Source: Haloactinospora alba
Lineage (GTDB): Bacteria > Actinomycetota > Actinomycetes > Streptosporangiales > Streptosporangiaceae
DNA: 64,000 nucleotides
Assembly (NCBI RefSeq): GCF_006717075.1
Contig: NZ_VFQC01000001.1
Coordinates: forward strand, 1,969,501 to 2,033,500
Direction of reading: 5' to 3'
In this document: positions 27,026 through 36,325 of the stretch, piece by piece
Layout of the letters: every line of letters starts with the position of its first letter
How positions within the stretch are numbered: the stretch's first letter is position 1
Made by a program: the position numbers and the translations under genes
The notes under the pieces: model-generated
The model's database searches: none
What the model was told of the DNA's origin: nothing
What the model saw: only the letters and a program-made list of their open reading frames with translations

Positions 27026-29167
27026 TCACTGTTCGGACTCGTTGACACCGATCCGGTCGTGCACCAGCCGCAGCCCGCGGGGAAGCCACCAGTTGGCACC
27101 GCCCAGCAGCCGCATGGTCGCCGGGACGAGCACGGCGCGCACCAGGGTCGCGTCCACGACCACCGCCGTCGCCAGCCCGATTCCGATGATCTTGAGGAAC
27201 AGCAGGTCCGAGGCCCCCATCGCCGCCAGAACCACCACCAGCAGCAGCGCGGCGCTGGTGATGATCCGTCCCGTGCGTTGCAGGCCCACAGCGACCGAAC
27301 GCGGGTTGTCCCCGCTGGCCGTGTACTCTTCCCGCACCCGGCTGAGCAGGAACAGTTCGTAGTCCATCGCCAGGCCGAAGGCAACGATCAGGATCAGCAC
27401 CAGGTAGGTCGGATCGATGGTTCCGACCGCGTCGAACCCGAGCAGCGACGCGAGGTGCCCCTCCTGGAACCCCCAGATGACCGCGCCGAGGGAGGCGCCC
27501 AGGGACAGGAAACCCATCGCCACCGCCTTGAGGGGGAGCACGATGGAGCCGAACGCCAGGAAGAGCAGCACGGTGGTCACCGCGATCACGAACAGCAGTG
27601 TCCAGGGGACGGCCTCCATGATCGCGTCGACGTTGTCGACGTGCTGCGCCGCGGGCCCTCCGACGAGCACGCGTTCCGCGCTGTCCGGCCCGGGTTCCCC
27701 TCGCACGTCGTTCACCAGTCGGCTGGTGTCGGCGTCGTCGGGGTCGCCCTCGTAGGTGACGGACAGGTGGGCGGTGGTGTCGCCGGCGCGCTGGACCGTG
27801 GCTCCGGTCGCGCCCTCCAGCTCTGCCAGGCGCTGTGTGTAGGCGGCGAGCTCCGGTTGGGCAACCTCGCCGGTGACCGCGACCTCCAGCTGTCCGTTCC
27901 CGCCGTTGGGAAAGTCCGTTTCCAGGATGTCGGCAGCGGTGCGGCTCTCGGAGCCGTGGGGCAGGTAGCGGTGGTCGGTGGAACCGATGTCGGTGGACAG
28001 CAGCGCCGAGGCGAACGCGAGCAGCACACAGCTCACGGTGATCAGGTACCGGAGCGGTCGCTGCATGACACTGTGCGCCAACCGTTTCCACACCCCGCTG
28101 CTGTTCGCCGCCGCGCCCGTGATGGTGTTCCGCGACCCCGGGAGCCGCAGGGAGTCGACGTGCCGTCCGACCATGCTCAGCAGGGCGGGCAGGACGAGGA
28201 GCGCGGCCAGCACGTCGAACAGGACGACGGCCATACCGCCGAGACCGATGGAGCGCAGGATCGGTTGCGGGAAGAACAGCAGTCCCGCGAAGGCGATCAT
28301 CACGGTGACACCGGAGAAGGCGACGGTGCGTCCGGCCGTTTCCAGGGTGCGCGGCAGGGCCCGGGCTACGTCGCCCCTGGCCATCTCCTCCCGGAAACGG
28401 CTGACCAGGAACAGGCCGTAGTCGATGGCCAGCCCCAGGCCGAGCAGTGTGGCGACGTTGATCGCGAACACCGAGACGTCGGTGACGTGGGTCAGCGCGC
28501 GCAGGAGCGTCAGCGACCCCAGAATCGCCAACCCGCCCACGGCCAGGGGCAGCAGGGCCGCCACGACGCCACCGAAGATCACGACGAGGAGGACGAGGAG
28601 AAGGGGCAGGGAGATCAGCTCGGCACGTACGACGTCGCTCTCCGCCTTGTCCTGGAGCTCCTGCTCGACGGCGACCGGCCCGCCGACGTGCGTGTCGAGC
28701 TCCTCGGAGCGGAGTTCGCCGGTGATCTCCGCGAGCCCGTCCATCCGTTCGGCCGTGGAGTCGCCGTGGAGGGTCAGGGCCACGTAGGTGGCGTCCCGGT
28801 CCTCGGAGACGAGGACGCTACGCTCCCGCTCGCCGATCCCGTTGTCCCAGTACGTGGTGGTGTCCGCCACCACGTCGTCGGGGAGGTCGTCGACCGTCCG
28901 CTGGACCGCGGAGGCGAACTCCCGGTCCCCGACGGTCAGTTCGTCACTGCGGTAGACCGCGGTGACGTCCACAGCGTCGTGTCCCAGCTCGTCCTCGATG
29001 ACCTCGCCCGCCCGTGTGGATTCGGCATCGGGGTCCTCGAAACCTCCCTCGCTCACCGCGTCGAAGATCCCGGTGCCCCAGAGGGAGGCCAGGACCACGA
29101 AGAACCCGGTTGCGACGAGTATCCAGGTTCGGCCGCGGTGGGAGAATCGTCCCAGCGCAGAGAACAT
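27026..29167 (-). CDS. MMPL/RND-family transporter
   Basis: A 713-residue RND-type exporter of the MMPL group. It has two homologous halves, each with one helix, a periplasmic loop (about residues 40-180 and 370-520) and a bundle of five or six helices. LLGLGLAIDYGLFLVSRFREEM and LIVAFGLAMDYELFLLSRVREEY are the paired helix-4 motifs with the D-Y couple needed for proton coupling. Substrates are typically lipids or hydrophobic drugs. The ATG 29167 follows AAAGGCGG; upstream in-frame sequence belongs to the operator. It is transcribed divergently from a tetR gene and shares a large dyad with it, so it is very likely repressed by that regulator. Confidence 0.93.
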   Translation of the reverse strand: MFSALGRFSHRGRTWILVATGFFVVLASLWGTGIFDAVSEGGFEDPDAESTRAGEVIEDELGHDAVDVTAVYRSDELTVGDREFASAVQRTVDDLPDDVVADTTTYWDNGIGERERSVLVSEDRDATYVALTLHGDSTAERMDGLAEITGELRSEELDTHVGGPVAVEQELQDKAESDVVRAELISLPLLLVLLVVIFGGVVAALLPLAVGGLAILGSLTLLRALTHVTDVSVFAINVATLLGLGLAIDYGLFLVSRFREEMARGDVARALPRTLETAGRTVAFSGVTVMIAFAGLLFFPQPILRSIGLGGMAVVLFDVLAALLVLPALLSMVGRHVDSLRLPGSRNTITGAAANSSGVWKRLAHSVMQRPLRYLITVSCVLLAFASALLSTDIGSTDHRYLPHGSESRTAADILETDFPNGGNGQLEVAVTGEVAQPELAAYTQRLAELEGATGATVQRAGDTTAHLSVTYEGDPDDADTSRLVNDVRGEPGPDSAERVLVGGPAAQHVDNVDAIMEAVPWTLLFVIAVTTVLLFLAFGSIVLPLKAVAMGFLSLGASLGAVIWGFQEGHLASLLGFDAVGTIDPTYLVLILIVAFGLAMDYELFLLSRVREEYTASGDNPRSVAVGLQRTGRIITSAALLLVVVLAAMGASDLLFLKIIGIGLATAVVVDATLVRAVLVPATMRLLGGANWWLPRGLRLVHDRIGVNESEQ

Positions 29168-29206
29168 GTGACCGCCTTTGATCGTTTCTGACGCTGCTAG
29201 CGTGGT

Positions 29207-29272
29207 GTTAATGCCAATAAATTCAGTGAACGATGTTAGCTTACAGTGTTCACTGAAACTGACAGCATTAAC
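29207..29272. promoter_or_regulatory. 66-bp concentric dyad operator between mmpL and tetR
   Basis: Two nested inverted repeats share one centre (29239.5). The inner arms are TTCAGTGAAC (29222-29231) and GTTCACTGAA (29248-29257); the outer arms are GTTAATGC (29207-29214) and GCATTAAC (29265-29272). All matches are perfect. It covers the promoter space of both divergent genes, the expected target of the TetR-type regulator. Confidence 0.8.
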
Positions 29273-29324
29273 CACGGGTGCCGGCGGGAGCCCGGCACCG
29301 CACCCACCGACAGGAAGGACGAGC

Positions 29325-30083
29325 GTGGTTCACCAGGAAGCGCGGGAACCGGACACCAGGGGGAACGCGGCTCCCCCCTCTCGCCGCGAACGTCTGCGTG
29401 AGGCCACGCTGCGCGAGATCAAGGACATCGCGCGCCACCATCTCGCCGAGCACGGACCGGCTGGTATCTCGTTACGCGCCATCGCCCGGGAGATGGGTAT
29501 GACCGCCCCGGCTCTCTACCGTTACTTCGCGAGCCTGGAGGAACTGCTGGAGAGCCTCGAGGCCGACTTCTTCGCCGAGCTCTCCGCCCACGTGCGCTCC
29601 TGCGAGGAGACGCTGCCCGCGGATGACACCGACGGTCGCATCCTCGCCTCCCTCCGGGCGTTCCGCCGATGGGCCCTGCGCAACCAGGCGGAGTTCGCGT
29701 TCCTGTTCGGCCCTCCCAGCCCGCAGCGGGAACGCGCCGCAGCGGGCACCGCGATCGAGGCGGGACAACGCTTCGCGGCGATCTTCTTCGCCCTGTTCGA
29801 CCGGCTGCTCCAGGAGCACCGGTTCACCGTTCCAGACGAGGCCGAGCTCTCCCCCGCGCTGTGCCGCCAGCTGGAACTGTTCGCCCGCAACAACGGCTTC
29901 ACCGACGACGTCTCCAACGGAGCGCTGCGCGTGCTCACCTCGTGCTGGATACGACTCTACGGACTGATCTCCATAGAAGCCTTCCATCACATGTCGTCCC
30001 TCATGGAGGACATGGAGCCCCTGTTCGAGTACGAGCTGAAAAACGTGCTCACCCAGCTGGGAGTCGACTACCGCGCTCCGTGA
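29325..30083 (+). CDS. TetR-family regulator
   Basis: A 252-residue TetR/AcrR repressor. The helix-turn-helix lies at about residues 40-65 (GPAGISLRAIAREMGMTAPALYRYF), after TLREIKDIARHHLAEHG. The ligand domain has the WHG-type layout (SLRAFRRWALRNQAEFAFLFGPP and SNGALRVLTSCWIRLYGLISIEAFHHM). GTG 29325 follows GGAAGGA. It is divergent from the mmpL exporter and separated by a strong dyad, so it most likely represses mmpL and itself and responds to an exported compound. Confidence 0.92.
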   Translation: MVHQEAREPDTRGNAAPPSRRERLREATLREIKDIARHHLAEHGPAGISLRAIAREMGMTAPALYRYFASLEELLESLEADFFAELSAHVRSCEETLPADDTDGRILASLRAFRRWALRNQAEFAFLFGPPSPQRERAAAGTAIEAGQRFAAIFFALFDRLLQEHRFTVPDEAELSPALCRQLELFARNNGFTDDVSNGALRVLTSCWIRLYGLISIEAFHHMSSLMEDMEPLFEYELKNVLTQLGVDYRAP

Positions 30084-30203
30084 GACCGCTTTCGGGCGGA
30101 CGTTCCCGCTTCCACTACCCTGCCCCTGTATCCCCACATAACGTGGGTTATCGCGATTCCCGAAGCGCAACACAACAGGCAGCACAACAGAAGGAACGCC
30201 CCA

Positions 30204-31220
30204 GTGGAGACCCCCCAGACCGGCGGACAGCCTCCCGGAACGGCCCAGACTCCCCCCTGCGGACCTGCCGGGCCCCAACCAGCGGGTCCACCCCCCGCGG
30301 CCCCTCCCCCTCCTCCGCGCCAGGACGGCCCGCCGCCCGCGCGGGGGAGTTCGACCGCCACCATCGCGGTAGCGGCGGGAGGGGCGACCTTCGCGGCTGT
30401 CACCGCCCTCGCCGTCGGAGCCACGATCCTCGTCAACGCCACGGACGACCCCGCGGCCACGGAGGGAAAGCAGGAAACGCCCGACCTCTCCCGCCACTAC
30501 GAACGGAGCCTGGACGACGCCCCCTCAGCGGTGGACGTCGACGTCGCCGCGCATCCTCTCTACGGGGCCAGCCCCCCGGAGCCGAACGACTGCGACCTCC
30601 CCCGCGTTGACACGTCCTCGTCCGCTTCCTGGGAGGCGTTCAGCCAGGACATCGGAGACTGCCTCAACGACATGTGGCAACCCCGGCTGTCGGAACTCGG
30701 AATCCGCAAGGACGCCCCGTCCTTCAAGGCCAGTTCCGACATCCCGGACGACACCCCCCAGGAGGGGATGACGTTGGCCTACTACAAGGACCGGGAACCC
30801 AGCATCACCGTCGTCATCCCCAATGTCGCCAAGCTCGCCCGGCACGTTCCCGAGGAGCACCAGCAAGGGGTGTGGAGCGCGTTGCTCGCCCACGAGTACG
30901 GTCACCACGTCCAGCACGCGACGGGCATCCTGCAGCGAACCGCCGAGATGGAGGAGGACGCCCCAGCCGAGGAGGAAGCGCTGAACACGCTGCGCCGCAC
31001 CGAGCTCCAGGCCGAGTGCCTGGGCGGAGCTGCCATGGGCCGGCTCGGGACCTTCCAGGACTCCGAGCTGGAGGAGATCAACCGTTTCCTCAACGGCGGA
31101 AGCGACCTGGAGACGCACGGGAGCGCGGCCAACCGCCAGTACTGGTTCGAACAGGGAACCGCCGGGGGAACTCTGGACGGATGCAACACGTTCGACGCCG
31201 ACCGGTCCCGGGTGCGTTGA
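30204..31220 (+). CDS. membrane-anchored neutral zinc metallopeptidase
   Basis: A 338-residue protein of the putative neutral zinc metallopeptidase family (PF04228-like). Residues 1-50 are a proline-rich cytoplasmic tail; one membrane helix follows (about 53-76, IAVAAGGATFAAVTALAVGATI). The extracellular domain has the zinc motif H230-E-Y-G-H234 and a candidate third ligand E271 in LQAECLGG. GCNTFDADR is the usual C-terminal end. GTG 30204 follows AAGGAACG. The substrate is unknown. It converges with fprA, and a hairpin overlaps both stop codons. Confidence 0.88.
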   Translation: METPQTGGQPPGTAQTPPCGPAGPQPAGPPPAAPPPPPRQDGPPPARGSSTATIAVAAGGATFAAVTALAVGATILVNATDDPAATEGKQETPDLSRHYERSLDDAPSAVDVDVAAHPLYGASPPEPNDCDLPRVDTSSSASWEAFSQDIGDCLNDMWQPRLSELGIRKDAPSFKASSDIPDDTPQEGMTLAYYKDREPSITVVIPNVAKLARHVPEEHQQGVWSALLAHEYGHHVQHATGILQRTAEMEEDAPAEEEALNTLRRTELQAECLGGAAMGRLGTFQDSELEEINRFLNGGSDLETHGSAANRQYWFEQGTAGGTLDGCNTFDADRSRVR

Positions 31221-31236
31221 GTCCGCCCCTCAACGC
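31214..31236. terminator. hairpin across two convergent stop codons
   Basis: GCGTTGAG (31214-31221) pairs with CTCAACGC (31229-31236) around a seven-base loop. Each arm contains the stop codon of one of the two convergent genes, giving a very compact bidirectional terminator. Confidence 0.6.
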
Positions 31237-32588
31237 CGCATGGCGGTGTAGAACTCGTCCCACCCCAACAGCTTCACTCGTTCCCCCCGACCCAGCGCGG
31301 CGGCCCGGTCCCGCTCGGCGCTCTCGATCGCCAGCCAGTCCTGGTACGTGGACACTGTCGCCCCACTCGCGTGAAGGACCTGATCAGCGGGAACCCGCTC
31401 GCCGCGCCGCGCGCGCAGGTCGTCGGCATCGTCCAACAGACTGCGCACACTGGCGGCGGCGTCGGACTTGTTCGTCCCGATCACCCCGGTGGCGCCGCGT
31501 TTGATCCAACCGGCGACGTACTCGCCGGGAAGAACCGTCCCTTCGGCGTCCACGACCCGCCCGTCGGCATGCGGCACGGTCCGGGAGTCGCTGTCGAACG
31601 GAACCCCGGGAAGCGGAACCCCCACGTAACCGATGGAGCGGAACACCATGCCGACATCGAACGTTTCGTACTCCCCGGTCCCGACGACCCGGCCGTCGGC
31701 GTCCAACCGGGTCGCCTCGGCCCGCAGTCCCCTGACCCGGTCCTCCCCGGTGACCGCGACCGGTCTGCGCCAGAAACGGAACTCGATGCTGCGCGGCAGC
31801 CCGGCGGGGACGCGTTGCGCCCAGTCGCGCAGGTACGTGAGGTTGGTACGCGCCGCCCGGGCGGCCTCGCGCATGGCCGGACCGTTGGGGTCGATGTCGA
31901 CCTCGTCGGGGTCGACGACGACGTCGGCGTTGTCCAGCTCACCGACACCGCGCAGTTCCGGAGCGGTGAACTTCGCCTGGACCGGTCCTCGGCGGGCCAG
32001 CAGGTGGATGCGTCGTACCTTGCTGTCAGCGAGTACGTCCAGAGCCGGCTGGGGAATGTCGGTGTCACGCAGTTCCTCGGCGCTCTTGGCGAGGATGCGG
32101 ACGACGTCGAGGGCGACGTTCCCCGCCCCCACCACCGCGACCTCCTCAGCGTCCAACAGGAACGATGCCAGTTCCGAGTCGGGATGACCGCAGTACCAGT
32201 TGACGAAATCCGTCGCGGCGACGCTTCCCGGGAGGTCCTCACCGGGGACCCCCATCCGGCGGTCCACACTCGCACCGGTGGCGTACACGACGGCGTCGTA
32301 GGCGCGCCCCAGCTCGCGGCGGGTGACATGCCGGCCGAACTCCACTCCGCCGACAAAACGCACCTCGGGGCGTTCCAGAACATCGCGCAGTACCCGCGCC
32401 ACACCCTTGATCTTGGTGTGGTCGGGGGCGACGCCGTACCGCACCAGGCCGTAGGGGGTCGGGAGGCGGTCCAGGACATCGACGGCCACATGCTGACGGT
32501 CCTGCCGGGTGAGGGCATCCGCCGCGTATATACCTGCCGGACCGGACCCGATCACCGCTACCCGCAGGGGATCCTCGGAAGAGTTCAT
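31230..32588 (-). CDS. fprA: ferredoxin-NADP+ reductase, FprA type
   Basis: A 452-residue adrenodoxin-reductase-like flavoprotein that moves electrons between NADPH and ferredoxin and so can feed P450s. The FAD motif RVAVIGSGPAGIYAADAL opens the protein, DRLPTPYGLVRYGVAPDH is family-specific, and the NADP motif VAVVGAGNVALDVVRIL lies near residue 150. GEYVAGWIKRGATGVIGTNK closes the FAD site. ATG 32588 removes an unlikely 21-residue extension and may be leaderless. Confidence 0.94.
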   Translation of the reverse strand: MNSSEDPLRVAVIGSGPAGIYAADALTRQDRQHVAVDVLDRLPTPYGLVRYGVAPDHTKIKGVARVLRDVLERPEVRFVGGVEFGRHVTRRELGRAYDAVVYATGASVDRRMGVPGEDLPGSVAATDFVNWYCGHPDSELASFLLDAEEVAVVGAGNVALDVVRILAKSAEELRDTDIPQPALDVLADSKVRRIHLLARRGPVQAKFTAPELRGVGELDNADVVVDPDEVDIDPNGPAMREAARAARTNLTYLRDWAQRVPAGLPRSIEFRFWRRPVAVTGEDRVRGLRAEATRLDADGRVVGTGEYETFDVGMVFRSIGYVGVPLPGVPFDSDSRTVPHADGRVVDAEGTVLPGEYVAGWIKRGATGVIGTNKSDAAASVRSLLDDADDLRARRGERVPADQVLHASGATVSTYQDWLAIESAERDRAAALGRGERVKLLGWDEFYTAMRR

Positions 32589-32784
32589 ACCCCCATTGTT
32601 CCGTACCGCGCCAATCCGCAACGGGAACGCGGTGGCCGGTATCGGCCACACCCGTCCCCGTCTGCGGGACTCGACTCAGCGGGCGTGATGGGTTAGAGGC
32701 ACCGTCCGGCGGACACGTGCCCTGCCTGCTGCACGGCGCCCCGGTACCGTGCCGGCCGCGACGAACGGCGGCCGGCGAACAGGC

Positions 32785-32790
32785 CCTAGT
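32785..32790. repeat. 6-bp target duplication of IS481, left copy
   Basis: CCTAGT here is repeated on the other side of IS481 as CCTA (35158-35161) plus GT (36328-36329), the second copy being split by IS630 and its TA duplication. Confidence 0.8.
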
Positions 32791-33325
32791 TGTACTGCCC
32801 TGAGAGGTTGGTGACGCGGGAGGCGGGAGGGCCGCTGATCGCGGTGTGGAACCGGTGGTGATTGTAGTGGTGCAACCATCCCTGCAACGCTTGGCGCCGC
32901 TCGGTTTCGGAACGGTAGGGGCGGGCGTAGGCCCATTCCTCGTTCAGGATCCGGTTGAAGCGCTCTACCTTGCCGTTGGTCTGGGGCCGGTACGGGCGGG
33001 TGCGCTTGTGCTTGACACCCTGCTCACGCAGCAGGTCCCGCCACACGTGGGACCGGTAGCACATCCCGTTGTCGGTCAGCACCCGCTGCACGGTGATGCC
33101 GGCTGAGGCGAAGAAGGCCCGGGCCCGTTCCCAGAAGGCGGTGGCGGTCTCTTTCCTCTCGTCGGCCAGGACCTCGGTGTAGGCCAGCCGGGAGTGGTCG
33201 TCGATGGCGTTGTGCACGTAGCTGTAGCCGTCCCGGGAGCGGTTCTTGCGCCCCTGGGTGCGGCCCAGCACCTTGTGTCCGCCCCCGTCGGGGATGTTGC
33301 CGAGTTTCTTGATGTCCACGTGCAC
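32786..33325 (-). pseudogene. IS481 transposase, C-terminal half
   Basis: The integrase core of an IS481-family transposase: HVDIKKLGNIPDGGGHK, DDHSRLAYTEVL, LTDNGMCYRS and QTNGKVERFNRIL carry the DDE residues. It is cut from its N-terminal half by the IS3 element. The reading frame leaves the element at 32791, and its TAG stop (32788-32786) lies in the duplicated target sequence. Confidence 0.92.
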
Positions 33326-33383
33326 CAGGTGACCGGGGCGTGAGGGGCCTTGCTGATTCCGGACAGGGAGTGAGCCGGTGATT

Positions 33384-34253
33384 TTACGCAGCTAGGCGCT
33401 GTTTCTCATGTTCCGCATAGATCTCTGATGGAGTGTTGTATCCCAGTGCGGAATGAAGACGCCTGTGATTATACCAGTGCTCGATGTATCGTGTAATGTC
33501 CCGTCGTGCTCGTTCTCGCGTGGGATACACCATCTGGTTCACACGCTCATTCTTCAACACCCCGAAAAATGATTCCGCCATCGCGTTGTCGAAACAAATC
33601 CCGGTTCGCCCCACCGACCGTGTCATCCCGACCGAAGCAAGGTAATCACCGAACTCCCGGGACGTGTAATTACTCCCCCGATCCGAATGGAACACCGCCC
33701 CCGCACGAACCTTTCCCTTGCCTGTCGCATGAGCGACAGCCCGGATGATCAGCGGAGTCCGGTAGTTGTCATCCATCGCATAACCAACCACTTCTTTCGT
33801 GCAGCAATCAATGACGGTGGCCAGATACACCCACCCGCTCCATGTCGGGATATAGGTGATATCCCCGACGAGTTTCACACTGGGCATGGGTGCGGTGAAG
33901 TCGCGGCCCACGAGGTCGGGGATCGCACCGGTATCCGCTGGTGTGGTCAGCGAGCTGCGCCGGGGGCGGGGTTGGCAGGGATGCAGCCCCATCTCGCCCA
34001 TCAACAGACGCACCAGCTCCACTCCCACCGCAACGCCCCAGCGTTGCAGCTGGGCGCGGATCCGCCGGTGGCCGTAGGTGCCGTCGGCGTGGTCTACGGC
34101 GGTGCGGATCAGTAGCCGCAACTGTTGGCGGCGCTGAGACGTGGCGGATTCGGGCCGGGACCGCCATTCGTAGTAACCCGACCGGGAGACGTTCACGCAT
34201 GCACACATGAAATCAACGGGGAAAGCGTACTCCGCGTGTTCATCGAACCGCAT
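33384..34253 (-). CDS. IS3-family transposase OrfB
   Basis: The 289-residue integrase part of an IS3-family transposase. An HTH_21-like start (FMCACVNVSRSGYYEW) precedes the rve core: KLVGDITYIPTWSGWVYLATVIDCCTKEVVGY (first D), FHSDRGSNYTSREF (second D) and DNAMAESFFGVLKNE (E). It is normally made as an OrfAB fusion by -1 slippage at A-AAA-AAG near 34312. The frame appears intact, so the element could still be active. Confidence 0.92.
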   Translation of the reverse strand: MRFDEHAEYAFPVDFMCACVNVSRSGYYEWRSRPESATSQRRQQLRLLIRTAVDHADGTYGHRRIRAQLQRWGVAVGVELVRLLMGEMGLHPCQPRPRRSSLTTPADTGAIPDLVGRDFTAPMPSVKLVGDITYIPTWSGWVYLATVIDCCTKEVVGYAMDDNYRTPLIIRAVAHATGKGKVRAGAVFHSDRGSNYTSREFGDYLASVGMTRSVGRTGICFDNAMAESFFGVLKNERVNQMVYPTRERARRDITRYIEHWYNHRRLHSALGYNTPSEIYAEHEKQRLAA

Positions 34254-34279
34254 CGTCTCGATGAACTCGTATATGTCGC

Positions 34280-34567
34280 TTACGGACGATCCTTCGCGAA
34301 GTACGCGGCCGCTTTTTTCAAAAAAGCGATCTCCATGTCCTTCTCGCGGTTGAGTCGTTCCAGTTCACGCAGCCGGGCCCGCTCGGTCGTATCCAGTGAC
34401 GGTGCATCGTCGGGAGTTTCTTTCCTGTATTTGCGCACCCAGTTCCGTAGTGTTTCCGAGCTGATCCCGAGCTCGTTGGCAACCCGGTTGATAGAGCGTT
34501 GACTCTCGATGACATGTTTCACCGCTTCATCACGGAACTCCGGCGAATATGCGTTTGCCTTGCCCAA
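34280..34567 (-). CDS. IS3-family transposase OrfA
   Basis: A 95-residue HTH_Tnp_1 protein (YSPEFRDEAVKHVIESQRSINRVANELGISSETLRNWVRKY) with a leucine-zipper-like tail (LRELERLNREKDMEIAFLKKA). The run AAAAAAG in LKKA is the expected -1 frameshift site into OrfB. Confidence 0.92.
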   Translation of the reverse strand: MGKANAYSPEFRDEAVKHVIESQRSINRVANELGISSETLRNWVRKYRKETPDDAPSLDTTERARLRELERLNREKDMEIAFLKKAAAYFAKDRP

Positions 34568-34621
34568 TGCTTCCCTCGTTTCCTTTCAGAACCATCGTAT
34601 TGGCACTCTGTCCGGAAAACA

Positions 34622-35041
34622 CGAGGCACCCCAGCGGTCGTGCTCGTAGCGGCGCACCGCCCGCCCGGTGGCCCGGTCGGTGTGGGCCAGGCGGGGGCAT
34701 GTGTAGCGGGTCAGGATCCGGTGCACGGTCGAGGCGTGCATGCCCAGGTGCCCGGCGATGCGGGCCGGCCCCCACGCCCGGGTGCAGCGCAGTTTGACCA
34801 CGCGGCGCTCACGCCGGGTGGGGGTGCGCCGCGGTGAGTGGCCCGGGCGGCTGGAGGCATCGGCCATGCCTGCCGGGCCCAGAGTGCGGTAGCGGTCGGC
34901 CCATCGTTGGGCGGTGGGAACCGCGACCTGGAAGCGCTCGGCGGCCCGGCGCAGGGGCCAGCCCTGGTCGATGACGCAGCGGGCCAGTTCCAAGCGCGAG
35001 GTAGGGGTGAGCTTGGCATTGGCATGGATAATGTGGGGCAC
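34622..35041 (-). pseudogene. IS481 transposase, N-terminal half
   Basis: The helix-turn-helix half of the IS481 transposase: NAKLTPTSRLELARCVID, RRAAERFQVAVPTAQRWADRY and ARIAGHLGMHASTVHRIL. The match ends at YEHDRWG, where IS3 begins; residues beyond are read from IS3 sequence. Confidence 0.9.
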
Positions 35042-35114
35042 GGAGGGCCTCCTGACCTACTTCAGGTGTTGGTCTTGGTCGATTCACACCTATGTCGGAG
35101 GCCCTCTCTTGTTG

Positions 35115-35757
35115 TCAAGCCCAGTCCGGGCTGTACTCAACCTCTGTGGTCAGTACACCTACTGAGGTTTTCGTTGGTTGGTTGGTTGTAGGACGGGGGT
35201 GGATTGTCAGGCCAGTGTGGGCGAGGAAGGACCAGGCGAGCTGGTCGTCGTTGCAGATGCGGGTGATGCCGGCCCGGGCGGCGTGGGCGGTGTCGGCGAG
35301 GTACTCGCCGGCGAGGTTGGCCAGTTCGGCGTTCTTCAGGCTGGCCCACAGCATCTCCACGGGGTTGAGCTCGGGGGCGTAGGCGGGCAGGCGTTCCACA
35401 GTCAGCCAGTCCTGCTCGGCGAGCCAGTCGCGCATGGCGCGGCTGCGGTGGGCGGGCAGGCCATCCCAGATCAGCACCACGCGCTCGCCGGTGTAGAAGT
35501 CTTTGAGGCGGGTGAGCACGTCGATCAGTGCGGTGGTGTCGTAGGTGCCGGGACGCAGGTCGAAGCACAGTCGCGCGCCGCGGCCGGGATCGGCGGCGTG
35601 ATAGCCCACGGCCGCGGCCATGGATGCGCGTTTCCAGTTGCTCAGTCGGTGGCCCAGCACGGGGGTGCGTCCGCGGGGGGCGTAGGTGCGCCGCACCTGG
35701 GGCAACAGCGAGATGCCGGATTCGTCGAAGAAGACGATCCATGCCCGGTTTTCTAGG
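35115..35757 (-). CDS. IS630-family transposase, second frame
   Basis: The catalytic part of an IS630-family DDE transposase: AWIVFFDESGISLLPQVRRTYAPRG (first D), VVLIWDGLPAHRSR (second D) and AYAPELNPVEMLWASLK (third acid). It is joined to the upstream frame by -1 frameshifting at AAAAGGGGG (about 35761-35769). The frame does not stop within the element and runs 15 codons into the neighbouring IS481 end. No start codon of its own is needed. Confidence 0.88.
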
Positions 35758-36325
35758 GCCCCCTTTTGATGCGCGGCCACTCGTGGGCCACCCAGTGGGC
35801 GATGGCGGCCTCGTCGCGCTCGGCGGCCCGGCGCACCGGGCGCTGCAGGCTCCAGCCCAGCCGAGCGGTCAGCAGCCGCCACACCGAGGCCGCCGACATC
35901 TGCACCCCGCACACGCGCTCGACCACGTGGCCCACCCGCCGCACGGTCCACAGATCGGAGTCGAAGCCGTGGGCGTGGGCTCCCTGCTCCAGCGCTCGGC
36001 GGACGTGCTCCACCTGGGCCTGGGTGAGCTTGGGTGCGGCCCCTGGGGCGGGACGGCGACGCAACGCGGCCGCCCCGCCCTGCTCCCAGCGCCGCTTCCA
36101 GCGGCGCACACTCTCGGCCGACACCCCGAGCCGGCGCGCGATCTCGGCCTGCGAGCAGCCCTGCTCCCACAGCTCGACGGCATGCATCCGCCGCGCCTCA
36201 CACGACTGCGGCCGAGTCAACGGCGGCACAGCCTCAGGAGCGTTTCCGGTACCAGAAGGGAGAGACATGCCGCGATGCTCACACAATCTGACACCTCATA
36301 CCCACAGAACCAACGAAAACCTCAG
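35162..36325 (-). mobile_element. IS630-family element at the 3' end of dxs
   Basis: A 1,164-bp element bounded by CTGAGGTTTTCGTTGGTT and its complement, with a duplicated TA on each side (35160-35161 and 36326-36327), the IS630/mariner signature. It sits in the dxs-proximal copy of the IS481 target duplication, so it arrived after IS481. Confidence 0.9.
35753..36286 (-). CDS. IS630-family transposase, first frame
   Basis: A 177-residue N-terminal transposase part with a winged-helix domain: RMHAVELWEQGCSQAEIARRLGVSAESVRRWKRRWEQGG, then LTQAQVEHVRRAL and GVQMSAASVWRLLTARLGWSLQRPVRRA. It ends in a TAG just after a slippery AAAAGGGGG, where the DDE frame takes over. Confidence 0.88.
   Translation of the reverse strand: MCEHRGMSLPSGTGNAPEAVPPLTRPQSCEARRMHAVELWEQGCSQAEIARRLGVSAESVRRWKRRWEQGGAAALRRRPAPGAAPKLTQAQVEHVRRALEQGAHAHGFDSDLWTVRRVGHVVERVCGVQMSAASVWRLLTARLGWSLQRPVRRAAERDEAAIAHWVAHEWPRIKRGP

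Larger units (their letters stand above)
33354..34621 (-). mobile_element. IS3-family element inside IS481
   Basis: A 1,268-bp element with imperfect terminal repeats TGATTCCGGACAGGGAGTG (left) and TGTTTTCCGGACAGAGTG (right, complement), coding for OrfA and OrfB. It splits the IS481 transposase after RRYEHDRWG. No clean target duplication was found, so the exact ends may be off by a few bases. Confidence 0.85.
32791..35157 (-). mobile_element. IS481-family element interrupted by IS3
   Basis: Terminal inverted repeats begin TGTACTGCCCTGAGAGGTTG on the left and, in complement, TGTACTGACCACAGAGGTTG on the right. Without the inserted IS3 the element is about 1.1 kb, the normal IS481 size. It is flanked by the duplicated hexamer CCTAGT. 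The target was the stop codon region of dxs. Confidence 0.88.
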
